Below are positions 26,990-34,232 of a DNA stretch of 34,232 nucleotides, one piece after another; positions within the stretch are counted from its first letter, which is position 1; each line of letters opens with the position of its first letter. Source of the DNA: an uncultured Eubacterium sp. (GTDB lineage Bacteria > Bacillota > Clostridia > Lachnospirales > Lachnospiraceae); contig CAJUBQ010000047.1 in assembly GCA_910584595.1 (NCBI GenBank), positions 1-34,232 on the forward strand, read 5' to 3'. Below the pieces are notes generated by a model. The model saw only the letters and a program-made list of their open reading frames with translations. It did no database searches and was not told the origin of the DNA. The position numbers were made by a program, and so were the translations under genes.

Positions 26990-27722
26990 CAGCAGTGCCT
27001 CCTTCCATCCCCTGATATGATCTGGCAAGCAACTCTCTTTCTAATGTCTCCCAATCATATGTACGCTGTGGAAAATTATTGTAGCTGCAAGCTGTCTGTG
27101 GCGGATTTACTTTTGTCTGGTATTCCATACACCATTGCTCTATGGTTCTGCGGTTCATGCAGCCTTTATAGTGTCTTTCCTGAATCTTACGTATCTGATA
27201 ATCAACAGATTCCCTGCCAAACTTCACACACAACTCCTTATAGTCTTTATCGCACAGCGTGTCACTCTCTTTATGAATCACTTGTTTATTCATTGATTCT
27301 TTATTAGTTACTTTTTTATTAATTACTTGTTCCTGCCTTTCCGCTGACGGATTTCCTGACAGCATGTTTCTCGTTAACGGTTTTTCCGTTGACAGATTTT
27401 CCGATAACGGTTTTTCTGGCAACGGAGCAATCGGAGTTTCATGAACTTTTATCACATTCATCCCAAACTTTCCATAAGCTGTCCGTTCCTGTTCTTTTGT
27501 TACATATCCCATTTGTATCAGCCTGTCCAGACTTGCTGAAATTGCACTTTTTCCATCCGGCAGTATTTTAGCAAACCCGGCTATACTGAAATCCCAGTTG
27601 TCTGGAAATGACAGAAGTGTGACCAGCATTCCCCTGTCCCTTAGACCAAGAGATCTGTTTTCACGAATACCTTTACAGACATTCACATATCTGCCCTGTG
27701 TCTTATTTTTTAAAACAGGCAT
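26979..27722 (-). CDS. Winged-helix replication-type protein
   Basis: A 247-residue protein with an N-terminal winged helix like replication initiators/organisers of clostridial elements: GIRENRSLGLRDRGMLVTLL, then FSIAGFAKILPDGKSAISAS and LDRLIQMGYVTKEQE. The middle (about 100-150) is a repetitive linker with alternating KPLSENLSTEKPLTRNMLSG and VINKKVTNKESMNKQVIHKE blocks. The C-terminal part (MNRRTIEQWCMEYQTKVNPP) may contact other replication proteins. GGGAGG precedes ATG 27722. It is followed by integrase 2 with overlap. Intact. A specific replication role is inference from family resemblance. Confidence 0.72.
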   Translation of the reverse strand: MPVLKNKTQGRYVNVCKGIRENRSLGLRDRGMLVTLLSFPDNWDFSIAGFAKILPDGKSAISASLDRLIQMGYVTKEQERTAYGKFGMNVIKVHETPIAPLPEKPLSENLSTEKPLTRNMLSGNPSAERQEQVINKKVTNKESMNKQVIHKESDTLCDKDYKELCVKFGRESVDYQIRKIQERHYKGCMNRRTIEQWCMEYQTKVNPPQTACSYNNFPQRTYDWETLERELLARSYQGMEGGTADVS

Positions 27723-27824
27723 ATCTGCCTCCCTTCTTAATTTTTAATAATGCAGCTGCAAAACTTAATGATTTTAGAATCAAGTGTCTCTCTTAATTAA
27801 GCCAAGCACTATCAAAAATTTTCA

Positions 27825-28019
27825 TTATGCTTGTTTCGTTGTTCCGTAACAATTTTCCTCATAAAATTTTCTGTTCGCTTTACCTGCCAATACAATAAGA
27901 TTCGGATTCATTGCGAGCATACGCTCATTTAATTGTTTAATCATTTTATAACCTTGTGCCCTGCTTACTCCCCAATCTTCACAAACTTCTTTGACATCAA
28001 CATATAATTTTTTGTTCAT
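27825..28019 (-). CDS. Small HTH protein, excisionase-like
   Basis: A 64-residue protein, MNKKLYVDVKEVCEDWGVSR then AQGYKMIKQLNERMLAMNPN, with a short MerR/excisionase-type helix-turn-helix. In integrative elements such genes lie between repressor and integrase and encode excisionase or a small regulator. It has a strong promoter of its own and is divergent from the XRE repressor gene. Intact. The choice between excisionase and regulator cannot be made here. Confidence 0.7.
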   Translation of the reverse strand: MNKKLYVDVKEVCEDWGVSRAQGYKMIKQLNERMLAMNPNLIVLAGKANRKFYEENCYGTTKQA

Positions 28020-28081
28020 AACTTTTTCCTTTCTTTATTAGTTATTTTGAAATCCATGTATTACTATTTCCAATAAATACT

Positions 28082-28109
28082 ATTATACTAATATTTATTT
28101 GTTTATCAA
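28082..28109 (-). promoter_or_regulatory. Promoter for the small HTH gene and its operon
   Basis: The minus strand reads TTGATA (28109-28104), a 16-nt spacer and TATAAT (28087-28082), about 60 bp before the gene. It faces the XRE promoter, so the repressor probably binds in between. Confidence 0.65.
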
Positions 28110-28162
28110 TATTATTATTCTGATATTTATAGCGATTTCTTATTTATTTTTCATAATATATT

Positions 28163-28171
28163 TGCTATAAT
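28163..28171 (+). promoter_or_regulatory. Extended -10 promoter of the XRE gene
   Basis: TGCTATAAT is a perfect extended -10, about 32 bp before the TTG start. The -35 region is poor. Confidence 0.5.
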
Positions 28172-28202
28172 GAAAACAAGCATAAAAACGGAGGAAATAA
28201 TT

Positions 28203-28820
28203 TTGAAATCGACTATTTTCGGAGAACGCATTAAAACATTGAGAATCTCACTTGGAAAATCACAAAAAGAATTTGCCGAGTTTATTGGCATTCCGCAGCC
28301 GTCTATGTCTGCTTATGAAAACGGAAAAAACAATCCTACTATAGAAGTTTTGGTCAATATTGCGGATAAGTGCAATGTCTCTATAGACTGGCTTTGTGGG
28401 AGGCAGGAAGAAGTTTCTTTATCTGATCTGTCTGATGTTGCAAGTTTTTTATATAAATTGATGGAAATCAATGAAATCGGATGCGAGATTGCTGTGCATG
28501 ACCGGATGGAGAATGGATTAGATATTGAAAAAGAAGGAGAAACAGATGATAGGAATCGTTGGTGGACAAGGCTCACTTTTTATGGTAATGATCCTAGATT
28601 TAAATATAATGGAGATTTATGTCAGATTATTACTAAAATGAATAACAATGTCATTGATTTAAAATCTTATGCTGTATCAAGGGAAAGTTATGAAAGAGAA
28701 AAAGAAGCTGAAATTTGTAGTTACAGTCTGCCGCTAACACAAAAAAAATATGATTCATTATCTAGAGATGAGCGTATAAAAAGACATATTGATTATTTGA
28801 AAAATAATGATTACTTTTAA
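28203..28820 (+). CDS. XRE-family repressor of the integrative element
   Basis: A 205-residue regulator. The HTH is in residues 5-60: STIFGERIKTLRISLGKSQK, then FAEFIGIPQPSMSAYENGKN and NKCNVSIDWLCG-type end (here DKCNVSIDWLCGRQEE). The C-terminal domain has no protease motif. The start is TTG 28203 because CGGAGG lies 8-9 nt upstream. The ATG at 28170 is inside the promoter. It is the only plus-strand gene in this part that is not in an IS. It most likely represses the divergent HTH/replication/integrase operon. Intact. Confidence 0.88.
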   Translation: MKSTIFGERIKTLRISLGKSQKEFAEFIGIPQPSMSAYENGKNNPTIEVLVNIADKCNVSIDWLCGRQEEVSLSDLSDVASFLYKLMEINEIGCEIAVHDRMENGLDIEKEGETDDRNRWWTRLTFYGNDPRFKYNGDLCQIITKMNNNVIDLKSYAVSRESYEREKEAEICSYSLPLTQKKYDSLSRDERIKRHIDYLKNNDYF

Positions 28821-28833
28821 CATTTAACACCTA

Positions 28834-28875
28834 AATGCCGTAAGATCCCTATTAAATAATGAATCCTACGGCATT
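28834..28875 (+). terminator. Hairpin after the XRE gene
   Basis: AATGCCGTA pairs with TACGGCATT (arms at 28834-28842 and 28867-28875), and inner GAT/ATC bases extend the stem. It lies between the convergent XRE and AIPR genes and may serve both. Confidence 0.6.
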
Positions 28876-28967
28876 CATGCTCTAATTTAGTATATTTTAC
28901 TAACTTACAAATCCCTTAACATTGCAAACTAATTATATGTTTATCGATAGTATATATTATACTCTTA

Positions 28968-30827
28968 TTAAATATATTTTTTTTGAAAGAATTTTTTCAA
29001 AGTGTCTTTACCGGATGCAAAGCGAACGGATTGTATTATTAATTTATCGAGTAATGCATCATCAATCTCCTGCTTAATCATTTTATTATATTCTTCTTTA
29101 TGAACGCTTAAATATTCTTCAGCATATGCAGGAGTTAAATTTTAATAAAAATCATAAATTATATTCATTGTCTTCTTATTTGCAAACAGTCCTTTCAATT
29201 TCTCATTTTGTTGATTGAATTCTAGTGTTTTATATTCTCTTCCTATAAATCCAAGAACATAATATGGTATAGGCATACGTTTGTCATCACTTTCTTTTTT
29301 TTCAGTTTCAGCTTTCAAAAATAAAAAATAAAGTTTTATCATATTGTCTATTGTAAACAATTGATCTACATTTAGCGAAAATGTTTTATAGTACATATTG
29401 TTTAGTTTTAACACTGAACTTCCTTTTGTAAAAGCATAAAACCCATTTTTAGAAAAAGCAAGCAACACTTTTAGCAACTTTTCCAATGGAACCATATAAT
29501 TCTTCAATTTAGAATCATCAACATCAAATAATCGAAATAACTCCTTGCTTCTTTTTTTCAATTCTGCAAACTTTGCTTGATCTTTATATTCCACGCTTAA
29601 TTTATTTTTATCGCTAGGCTTAACTAAAAGCAGTATCCCCCTCTTTTTAAACTCGGCCTGTAAATTATTAAAATAATTCAATTTTGATGCAAATGCTTTT
29701 TCGTCTATTCCATTTTGACTATTTGTATATTTTACTATATTTTTATCTAATCCGTCTTTATCTTTTTATGTTTTTTTATCAAATACATATATTTTAACCA
29801 GAACAAATGTTTTCTCGAGTTCATCATAGAGTCTGCTCTCATTACAGTGAGACAAAACTTCTGCAATAGAATTTATAGTTTGGCAACCATTGACTATTTG
29901 AGGATTATATAGTTTAAATCCATACTGATTCCTTAATAGTCCAGATCCTGATGTAGCTTCTGATCCCCTCAATGTTTCGCATTTTTCACAAATCAAAGTA
30001 ATACCATTATTATAATAAAAGAAATTTTCTCTATCAGTTTGAGATTGCAACGTTTTAATTATTCCATTATTAATCCCTTGCGTTCCCAAAAAAATCTGAT
30101 ATTTTCTTCAAATAATTCATAATTTTGCTTAATTGCGTCTTTATACAGTATATATAAATCAGCAACATTTACCATAATAAACCGCAAATCAATCATCCAA
30201 TCAAGTTCATAATCCTTTGGCCGCACATCCAAAGATGTTCCAGATACTCTTGTGGTCAGCTTTGCTGTAAATGAAATCTTATTTGTAAATCTATCTCCAT
30301 AGTAAATACTTCTAATATCCGCTAATTTAAAATATTTTACCCCTACAAATGCATTTACTCTTTCATTTGAAAAAGAAAATTGATCAATTAAATTCTGCAC
30401 ATCATTATTTACAAGATCATTTGTTGCATAAAAATGAAGTCATATCTTGTATTCACTATCGCCATGCACACGATCAAAAATTTTTTGCAATTCTTCTGAA
30501 CGTTTATATTTTCCAGATAACAGTATGCTTAATGGTGTTAAAAAAATCGGAGACCTCATTTCTATCTACATTTGTATTTGCATCATAGTATTTATTTTGA
30601 ATCAAATATAATTCCTTTGTATCTTCATAATGTACAAAACAATCAATCCCTTTATCTTGAATATCTGTTATACAAGATGGGATCATTTCTTCATCTAAAC
30701 TATATAATCTACTAAGTATCCAATAGTTAAACGCAAACTCATCTCTTTGAATATTATCGTCAATATAACCATAATCTCGCTGTATTAATTGTATATCTTC
30801 TCTTATCTGCTCCTTAAAATCGACCAT
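28968..30827 (-). pseudogene. AIPR-family abortive phage infection protein, multiply disrupted
   Basis: About 619 codons from ATG 30827 (MVDFKEQIREDIQLIQRDYG, AGGAG upstream). Visible AIPR landmarks are GIDCFVHYEDTKELYLIQNK at the N-terminus, GTQGINNGIIKTLQ and YNPQIVNGCQTINSIAEVL in the middle, and FIGREYKTLEFNQQNEKL near the end. Lesions are a frameshift near 30520, TGA at 30440-30442, an A7 run at 30088-30094 that needs one more base, TAA at 29766-29768 and TAA at 29142-29144. Coherent coding continues beyond the last stop to 28968. The family aborts phage growth by a mechanism not clear from sequence. This copy is dead. Confidence 0.88.
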
Positions 30828-31171
30828 TATTATTCACTCCTAAAAATCAATTATTTACTAGAAAATATTTATACATTCAACTTGTCGAAATTCCATAAAA
30901 AAGATTCATATGATTAAAATGCAAGCATTTTGCAAGCACAAACTCCGCAAACCCTCAATTTTACTGGATTTGCGGAGTTTTCACTCTATTCGAACTCTTC
31001 TCACATGGCTGTCATTCAGCCTCCCAATCCATGATTTTTAGTCTTTCTATTCGCTAAATCCGCTGAAATACAGAGCCATTTTTCTGGTTCTGCGCCTTTT
31101 TATTACCAAAGTTTTACCATGCAATATGAGTATTACCAGAGTTTCCCCAATTCTTTTTACTTTATCATAAC
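30828..31171. other. Gene-free stretch with a hairpin and possible attachment core (right)
   Basis: It holds AACTCCGCAAA/TTTGCGGAGTT, a perfect 11-bp stem at 30941-30979, just after two GCAAGC direct repeats. CTATTCGAACTC follows at 30986-30997 and is identical to 7739-7750 in the same orientation. Hairpin plus short core downstream of an integrase module resembles attachment sites of clostridial elements. No gene is seen, and 30828-30930 is AT-rich and presumably contains the AIPR promoter. Confidence 0.4.
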
Positions 31172-32062
31172 CTAAAACTTTGCCTTCAAAAGCATCTGGT
31201 CATTCTCAGATATATCCATTGCCGTCATTGCCTGTTCGGCTGTCCACTTCATAGACTTCATAAGGTTTTTAATAGCACTAAACAGAGTTTCTATCCTTGT
31301 TTCTTCCGCCCTTTCCTCTGCCCTCTTTTCCACTAAATCTTCAAACACCTGACACATAATCTCCCGGCCTCCTTCCGTCTCCTTAAAATATTTCACCTGT
31401 TTCGCCAGTTCTGGATAAAACATATCAACAGAACTCAGACATCTAAAGTCATGCGCCAGCTTTCCTATTGGATCATTGTCATCCTTATAACTGCCATTCA
31501 AATATATAATATGGGAACCATCTCCAAAGTATACACCTGTCTCCTGTATTACCCTATCGACATGGTATAGGGAAAGCCCTGCACCCATGATATCCTTAGC
31601 AGTGATAAATATTACATAGGAATCATGGATTTCCTTAAACTCCTGCCCTGCTTTCAGCATTTTTGTATCAATCATGCTGGAATGAAACCTTGCCCGATGA
31701 ACATCTGCGCCTGATGATGCACGCTGAACTTCAATGTCATAAATTTTTCCGTCCCCGTCTACCGCATAAATATCTATGGTAATGGAACGCCCACCAGACA
31801 CCGGATTCTTATATTCCCTCTGAGCCACAACCTCCAAAACTTTCAAATCATTGCGCTGAAGGATAACATTTAACAACAGTTCTGTAGCTTCAATATTCCT
31901 GTCAAACGCTAATATCATCAGATTATCATCCAGCAAACACAACTGCTCAATTGCCTTTAGCGTTTCTTCACGCTTTAAATCAGCCTGCTTCTCCGTTTCC
32001 ATTAAACCATCTACCTTTTCATTAAATATCATATCACGAATTTCCCTCGGGTTCAATCTCAT
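31172..32062 (-). CDS. PD-(D/E)XK nuclease family putative transposase (Rpn-like)
   Basis: About 296 residues from ATG 32062 (MRLNPREIRDMIFNEKVDGL). The nuclease core reads GRSITIDIYAVDGDGKIYDI followed by EVQ, the D-x(n)-ExQ variant of the PD-(D/E)XK fold. The pattern RARFHSSMIDTKMLKAGQEF and VYFGDGSHIIYLNGSYKDDN is typical of the family annotated as PD-(D/E)XK nuclease family transposase. A coiled tail (EKRAEERAEETRIETLFSAI) ends the protein. Related Rpn proteins raise recombination, but real transposase function is unproven. It overlaps the MobC-like gene by 29 bp. Intact. Confidence 0.85.
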   Translation of the reverse strand: MRLNPREIRDMIFNEKVDGLMETEKQADLKREETLKAIEQLCLLDDNLMILAFDRNIEATELLLNVILQRNDLKVLEVVAQREYKNPVSGGRSITIDIYAVDGDGKIYDIEVQRASSGADVHRARFHSSMIDTKMLKAGQEFKEIHDSYVIFITAKDIMGAGLSLYHVDRVIQETGVYFGDGSHIIYLNGSYKDDNDPIGKLAHDFRCLSSVDMFYPELAKQVKYFKETEGGREIMCQVFEDLVEKRAEERAEETRIETLFSAIKNLMKSMKWTAEQAMTAMDISENDQMLLKAKF

Positions 32063-32513
32063 CTTTACTTTTCCTGCCCAGACCAAGTACATTGCGGTAC
32101 TGTTCTAATTCCAATTCTGCTTTCCAATCCCTCTGATTTTTAGGATTTTCCTTTTCAAACAGATAAGCGGCTCCATTTACTATATCAACAACCGTTACTG
32201 CCAGTGCCAGGTAATCCCTTTTTAATTCCTGATAACTTTCATCATGCAATGAAAAACTGCCGGACTGAATCTGCCCGGCAATTTCCCTCATAACTATCTG
32301 CATTTCCTGTAATGCATCTACAATCCGCTGTATATTCTCCCTTTTGCCGACCATGACAATATTAGAGTACACACAGCTTCTTGTAATAAAATCCTTCTTA
32401 TACATACCACTTAATGCTACCCTTTGTTCTATAATCGCCTTCTCCCACTCACTGGGACGAAATGCTATCGTTAGATTTTTATGCTTTCCCGGCACAATCG
32501 TCTCCTTCCTCAT
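32034..32513 (-). CDS. MobC-like relaxosome accessory protein, second copy
   Basis: A 159-residue protein. KNLTIAFRPSEWEKAIIEQR and ALSGMYKKDFITRSCVYSNI resemble the MobC-type ribbon-helix-helix region of the 22943-23278 protein, with a longer helical C-terminus (EMQIVMREIAGQIQSGSFSL). Its start overlaps the repaired end of integrase 3 by 35 bp, repeating the integrase-then-mobC order of the other element. No relaxase accompanies it here. Intact. Confidence 0.75.
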   Translation of the reverse strand: MRKETIVPGKHKNLTIAFRPSEWEKAIIEQRVALSGMYKKDFITRSCVYSNIVMVGKRENIQRIVDALQEMQIVMREIAGQIQSGSFSLHDESYQELKRDYLALAVTVVDIVNGAAYLFEKENPKNQRDWKAELELEQYRNVLGLGRKSKDEIEPEGNS

Positions 32514-33513
32514 CTTCCTCTAATCTATCCATAAGTCCATCCAACTGATCAGCCAGATTGCGTGATTGGTTCGGATACAAGTGGGAATATGTAGAAATTG
32601 TTGTCTGTATCTTCTCGTGTCCCAGTCTTTCTGCCACAAGGTTCGGCTGCGCCCCCCCCCAATTTGGAAATCAGCAATGAAGCGTGGCTGTGGCGAAGAT
32701 CATGCAATCTTATCTTTTGCACACCGGACAATTTGGCGCCACGAATCATCTCTTTTTCAAGATACGATTTTGTCACCATAAATAAGCGATTATCTGCCAT
32801 CATTTCATATAACTTACTAACATATTCTTCCAATTCCGCAACAAGAAAATCTGGAAGAGTAATAATTCGTTTTCCCTTTGCTGTCTTTGGTTCTGTTATG
32901 ATATCTCTGCCATTAATTCTCTGATAGGACTTTGTAATAGATAATGTCTTTTCTTCAGCATTAAAATCTGATAATGTGAGCGCTAATAATTCGCCAACAC
33001 GAATACCTGTCCAATACATTGTAAGAAATGCATAATAGCTGACAGGCTTGTCTTTTACTGCTTCGATAAAAGTTTCAAACTCCTCCTGCGTCCAAAACTG
33101 CATTTCCTCCGCTTTTCCTTTTCCCATGCTTCCTGCCTGCGAACAGGGATTCCTTGGATTCCTTGGCAAATCATTGTACTTCACCGCATAATTAAAAATC
33201 GCACTGAGTTGATTGTTAATCGTTTTGAGATATGTCTGTGCATATCCCTGTTTTATTATTCCATTTTGCCACTGCCGTATGTCTGCTGCTGTAATATCAG
33301 CAATTTTCCGCTCTCCAAAATACGGAAGAATCTTCAATTCTACTATGTAGTCTTTACTCCGTACCGTATTCTCTCTAAGTCTCTGCGACATATCATCCCG
33401 GTATAATTCCCAGAATGATTTAAAGGTCATATCCAGATTGTGTGATTGCTGGACGATAAACTGCTCCGCCCATGCAGCTGCTTCCTTTTTAGTTTTAAAT
33501 CCTCGCTTCTCAC
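32479..33513 (-). pseudogene. Tyrosine integrase no. 3: N-terminus lost, G9-tract frameshift
   Basis: Coding sense begins without a start at about 33513 (CEKRGFKTKKEAAAWAEQFI). The first 30 or so residues of the usual N-terminal domain are replaced by the end of a phage gene. The catalytic core is good: WTGIRVGELLALTLSDF and LHDLRHSHASLLISKLG. A C9 run on the plus strand (32652-32660) then shifts the frame. In the other frame QPNLVAERLGHEKIQTTIST and YSHLYPNQ with the nucleophilic Tyr continue to TAA 32479. Five bases in the run would give the family-typical SKLGAQPNLVAERLGH. Confidence 0.9.
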
Positions 33514-33517
33514 ATTT

Positions 33518-34141
33518 TTATGCCAGTTCAGGATTTGTCATAAGGACTTCATCAAGCGCCTGCGCCTTGGATAATCCTGTCTTTGATTTCATTAGCTCTG
33601 CCGCCTTTGCCTCTGCCTCCGCCCAGGCGCTCCCATCTGTGCTGCCATGCCCGGACTTGCCGATTTCAGAAAACACACCGGAATTTTCAACTGCAGCTGC
33701 TGCCTGGTCCAATACGGCAATCATATCCTGATAAGCGGTTCCGCCTGCTGCCCTTAAATTCTTGAGCACCGGAACCAGGTCTTCTTCTTTCTTGCCAATG
33801 ATCGCATATCTCTTTGCCACCTCTGCAAGTTCCCTGTCTTCTGCAGCCTCCCGAAATTTCTTCAATCCTTCCAGCTCTGCCCTGACTGCAGGATGCAGCC
33901 CTTTGTAAATATTGTCCGCTTCGTCTACCTGCTGTGCGGGCGCTGTCCCGGCTGCAGGCTGTGATGCAGACTTTGTTACGGCTGGCTCAACTGGCGCATC
34001 CTGCACCTGCTCTGCCGCTGGCGGTTCTGTCGGCATCGCGCCTCTATTTTCCGGATCTGCTTCACCATCTCCATACCGCTTTTCAATGCTTTCCAAGAAA
34101 GCCCTCTCCGCATCTGTCAGTTTGCTTTTGTCAATTTTCAT
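33518..34141 (-). CDS. Phage head scaffold-like protein, 3' end truncated
   Basis: A 207-residue protein, MKIDKSKLTDAERAFLESIE, with a Pro/Ala-rich acidic linker (MPTEPPAAEQVQDAPVEPAV), then YKGLHPAVRAELEGLKKFRE, TAYQDMIAVLDQAAAAVENS and a C-terminal KSKTGLSKAQALDEVLMTNP. It looks like proteins encoded next to major capsid genes in Lachnospiraceae siphophages, probably scaffold or assembly factors; this is pattern memory, not a search. The end at PELA then stop abuts integrase 3 sequence, so the natural C-terminus is probably lost. AAAGGAGAC precedes ATG 34141. Confidence 0.6.
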   Translation of the reverse strand: MKIDKSKLTDAERAFLESIEKRYGDGEADPENRGAMPTEPPAAEQVQDAPVEPAVTKSASQPAAGTAPAQQVDEADNIYKGLHPAVRAELEGLKKFREAAEDRELAEVAKRYAIIGKKEEDLVPVLKNLRAAGGTAYQDMIAVLDQAAAAVENSGVFSEIGKSGHGSTDGSAWAEAEAKAAELMKSKTGLSKAQALDEVLMTNPELA

Positions 34142-34177
34142 TTCTTCTTCGTCTCCTTTCGGATTTTTATGATTATC

Positions 34178-34195
34178 TAGGTAATTGCGAAACTC
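34178..34195 (-). repeat. Right copy of the 18-bp inverted repeat
   Basis: TAGGTAATTGCGAAACTC on the plus strand is the exact reverse complement of 35-52. It lies in the leader of the phage scaffold-like gene, about 37 bp before its start. Confidence 0.7.
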
Positions 34196-34232
34196 TAAAA
34201 CCTTTATAATAAAGGATTCTCTTTGCTAAAAA

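Noticed and set aside
1..34232. CRISPR array, tRNA or rRNA genes
   Set aside because: No regularly spaced repeats and no tRNA or rRNA-like sequence were seen. The TTCGAAC strings at 7742 and 30990 lack the surrounding tRNA arms.

Overview
The window looks like accessory DNA of a gut clostridium, most likely Lachnospiraceae. Evidence: AgrC/AgrA-like GHKL and LytTR regulators, a TnpV-type protein, ISLre2 and IS3 remnants, and tyrosine integrases of the conjugative-transposon type. No tRNA, rRNA, CRISPR array or housekeeping gene is visible. Almost every gene is on the minus strand.

Layout, left to right. (1) 63-5800: the tail of an integrative element. A relaxase cut off at its N-terminus is followed (reading leftward) by a LytTR response regulator, a GHKL histidine kinase, two unknown lineage-specific proteins, a small broken gene and a winged-helix regulator. 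(2) 5799-7750: IS debris (IS3 OrfA, ISLre2) and a frameshifted holin-like small peptide gene with a structured leader. (3) 7878-17219: a defence island with an antitoxin/ParE toxin pair, an OLD-like AAA ATPase wrecked by an IS and a frameshift, a YhcG/DUF1016 nuclease, a 128-residue unknown protein flanked by two copies of one long perfect palindrome, and an intact type III restriction-modification operon (HTH regulator, Mod, Res). (4) 17332-24332: the backbone of a mobilizable plasmid-like element with TnpV, MobV relaxase, candidate oriT, a small acidic protein, ParM-like ATPase, TGTAAAC repeats, VapE helicase, CHC2 primase, MobC-like protein and tyrosine integrase. Most of these are broken. 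(5) 24611-28820: an apparently complete IS3 element inside a second integrase, followed by a winged-helix replication-type protein, a small HTH protein and a divergent XRE repressor. (6) 28968-30827: an abortive-infection (AIPR) gene with several stops and frameshifts. (7) 31172-34141: a PD-(D/E)XK protein, a second MobC-like protein, and a third integrase fused at its missing start to a truncated phage head gene.

The main impression is nested mobile elements that have lost mobility. All three integrases, both relaxases, the primase, the VapE helicase and the ParM-like ATPase carry lesions. The type III R-M operon, the toxin-antitoxin pair and the small regulators remain open. Lesions are of two kinds. 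One is length changes in homopolymer runs. The other is probable C:G to T:A changes that create stops or turn ATG/GTG starts into ATA/GTA. Read-level checking is needed before the homopolymer set is accepted as real.
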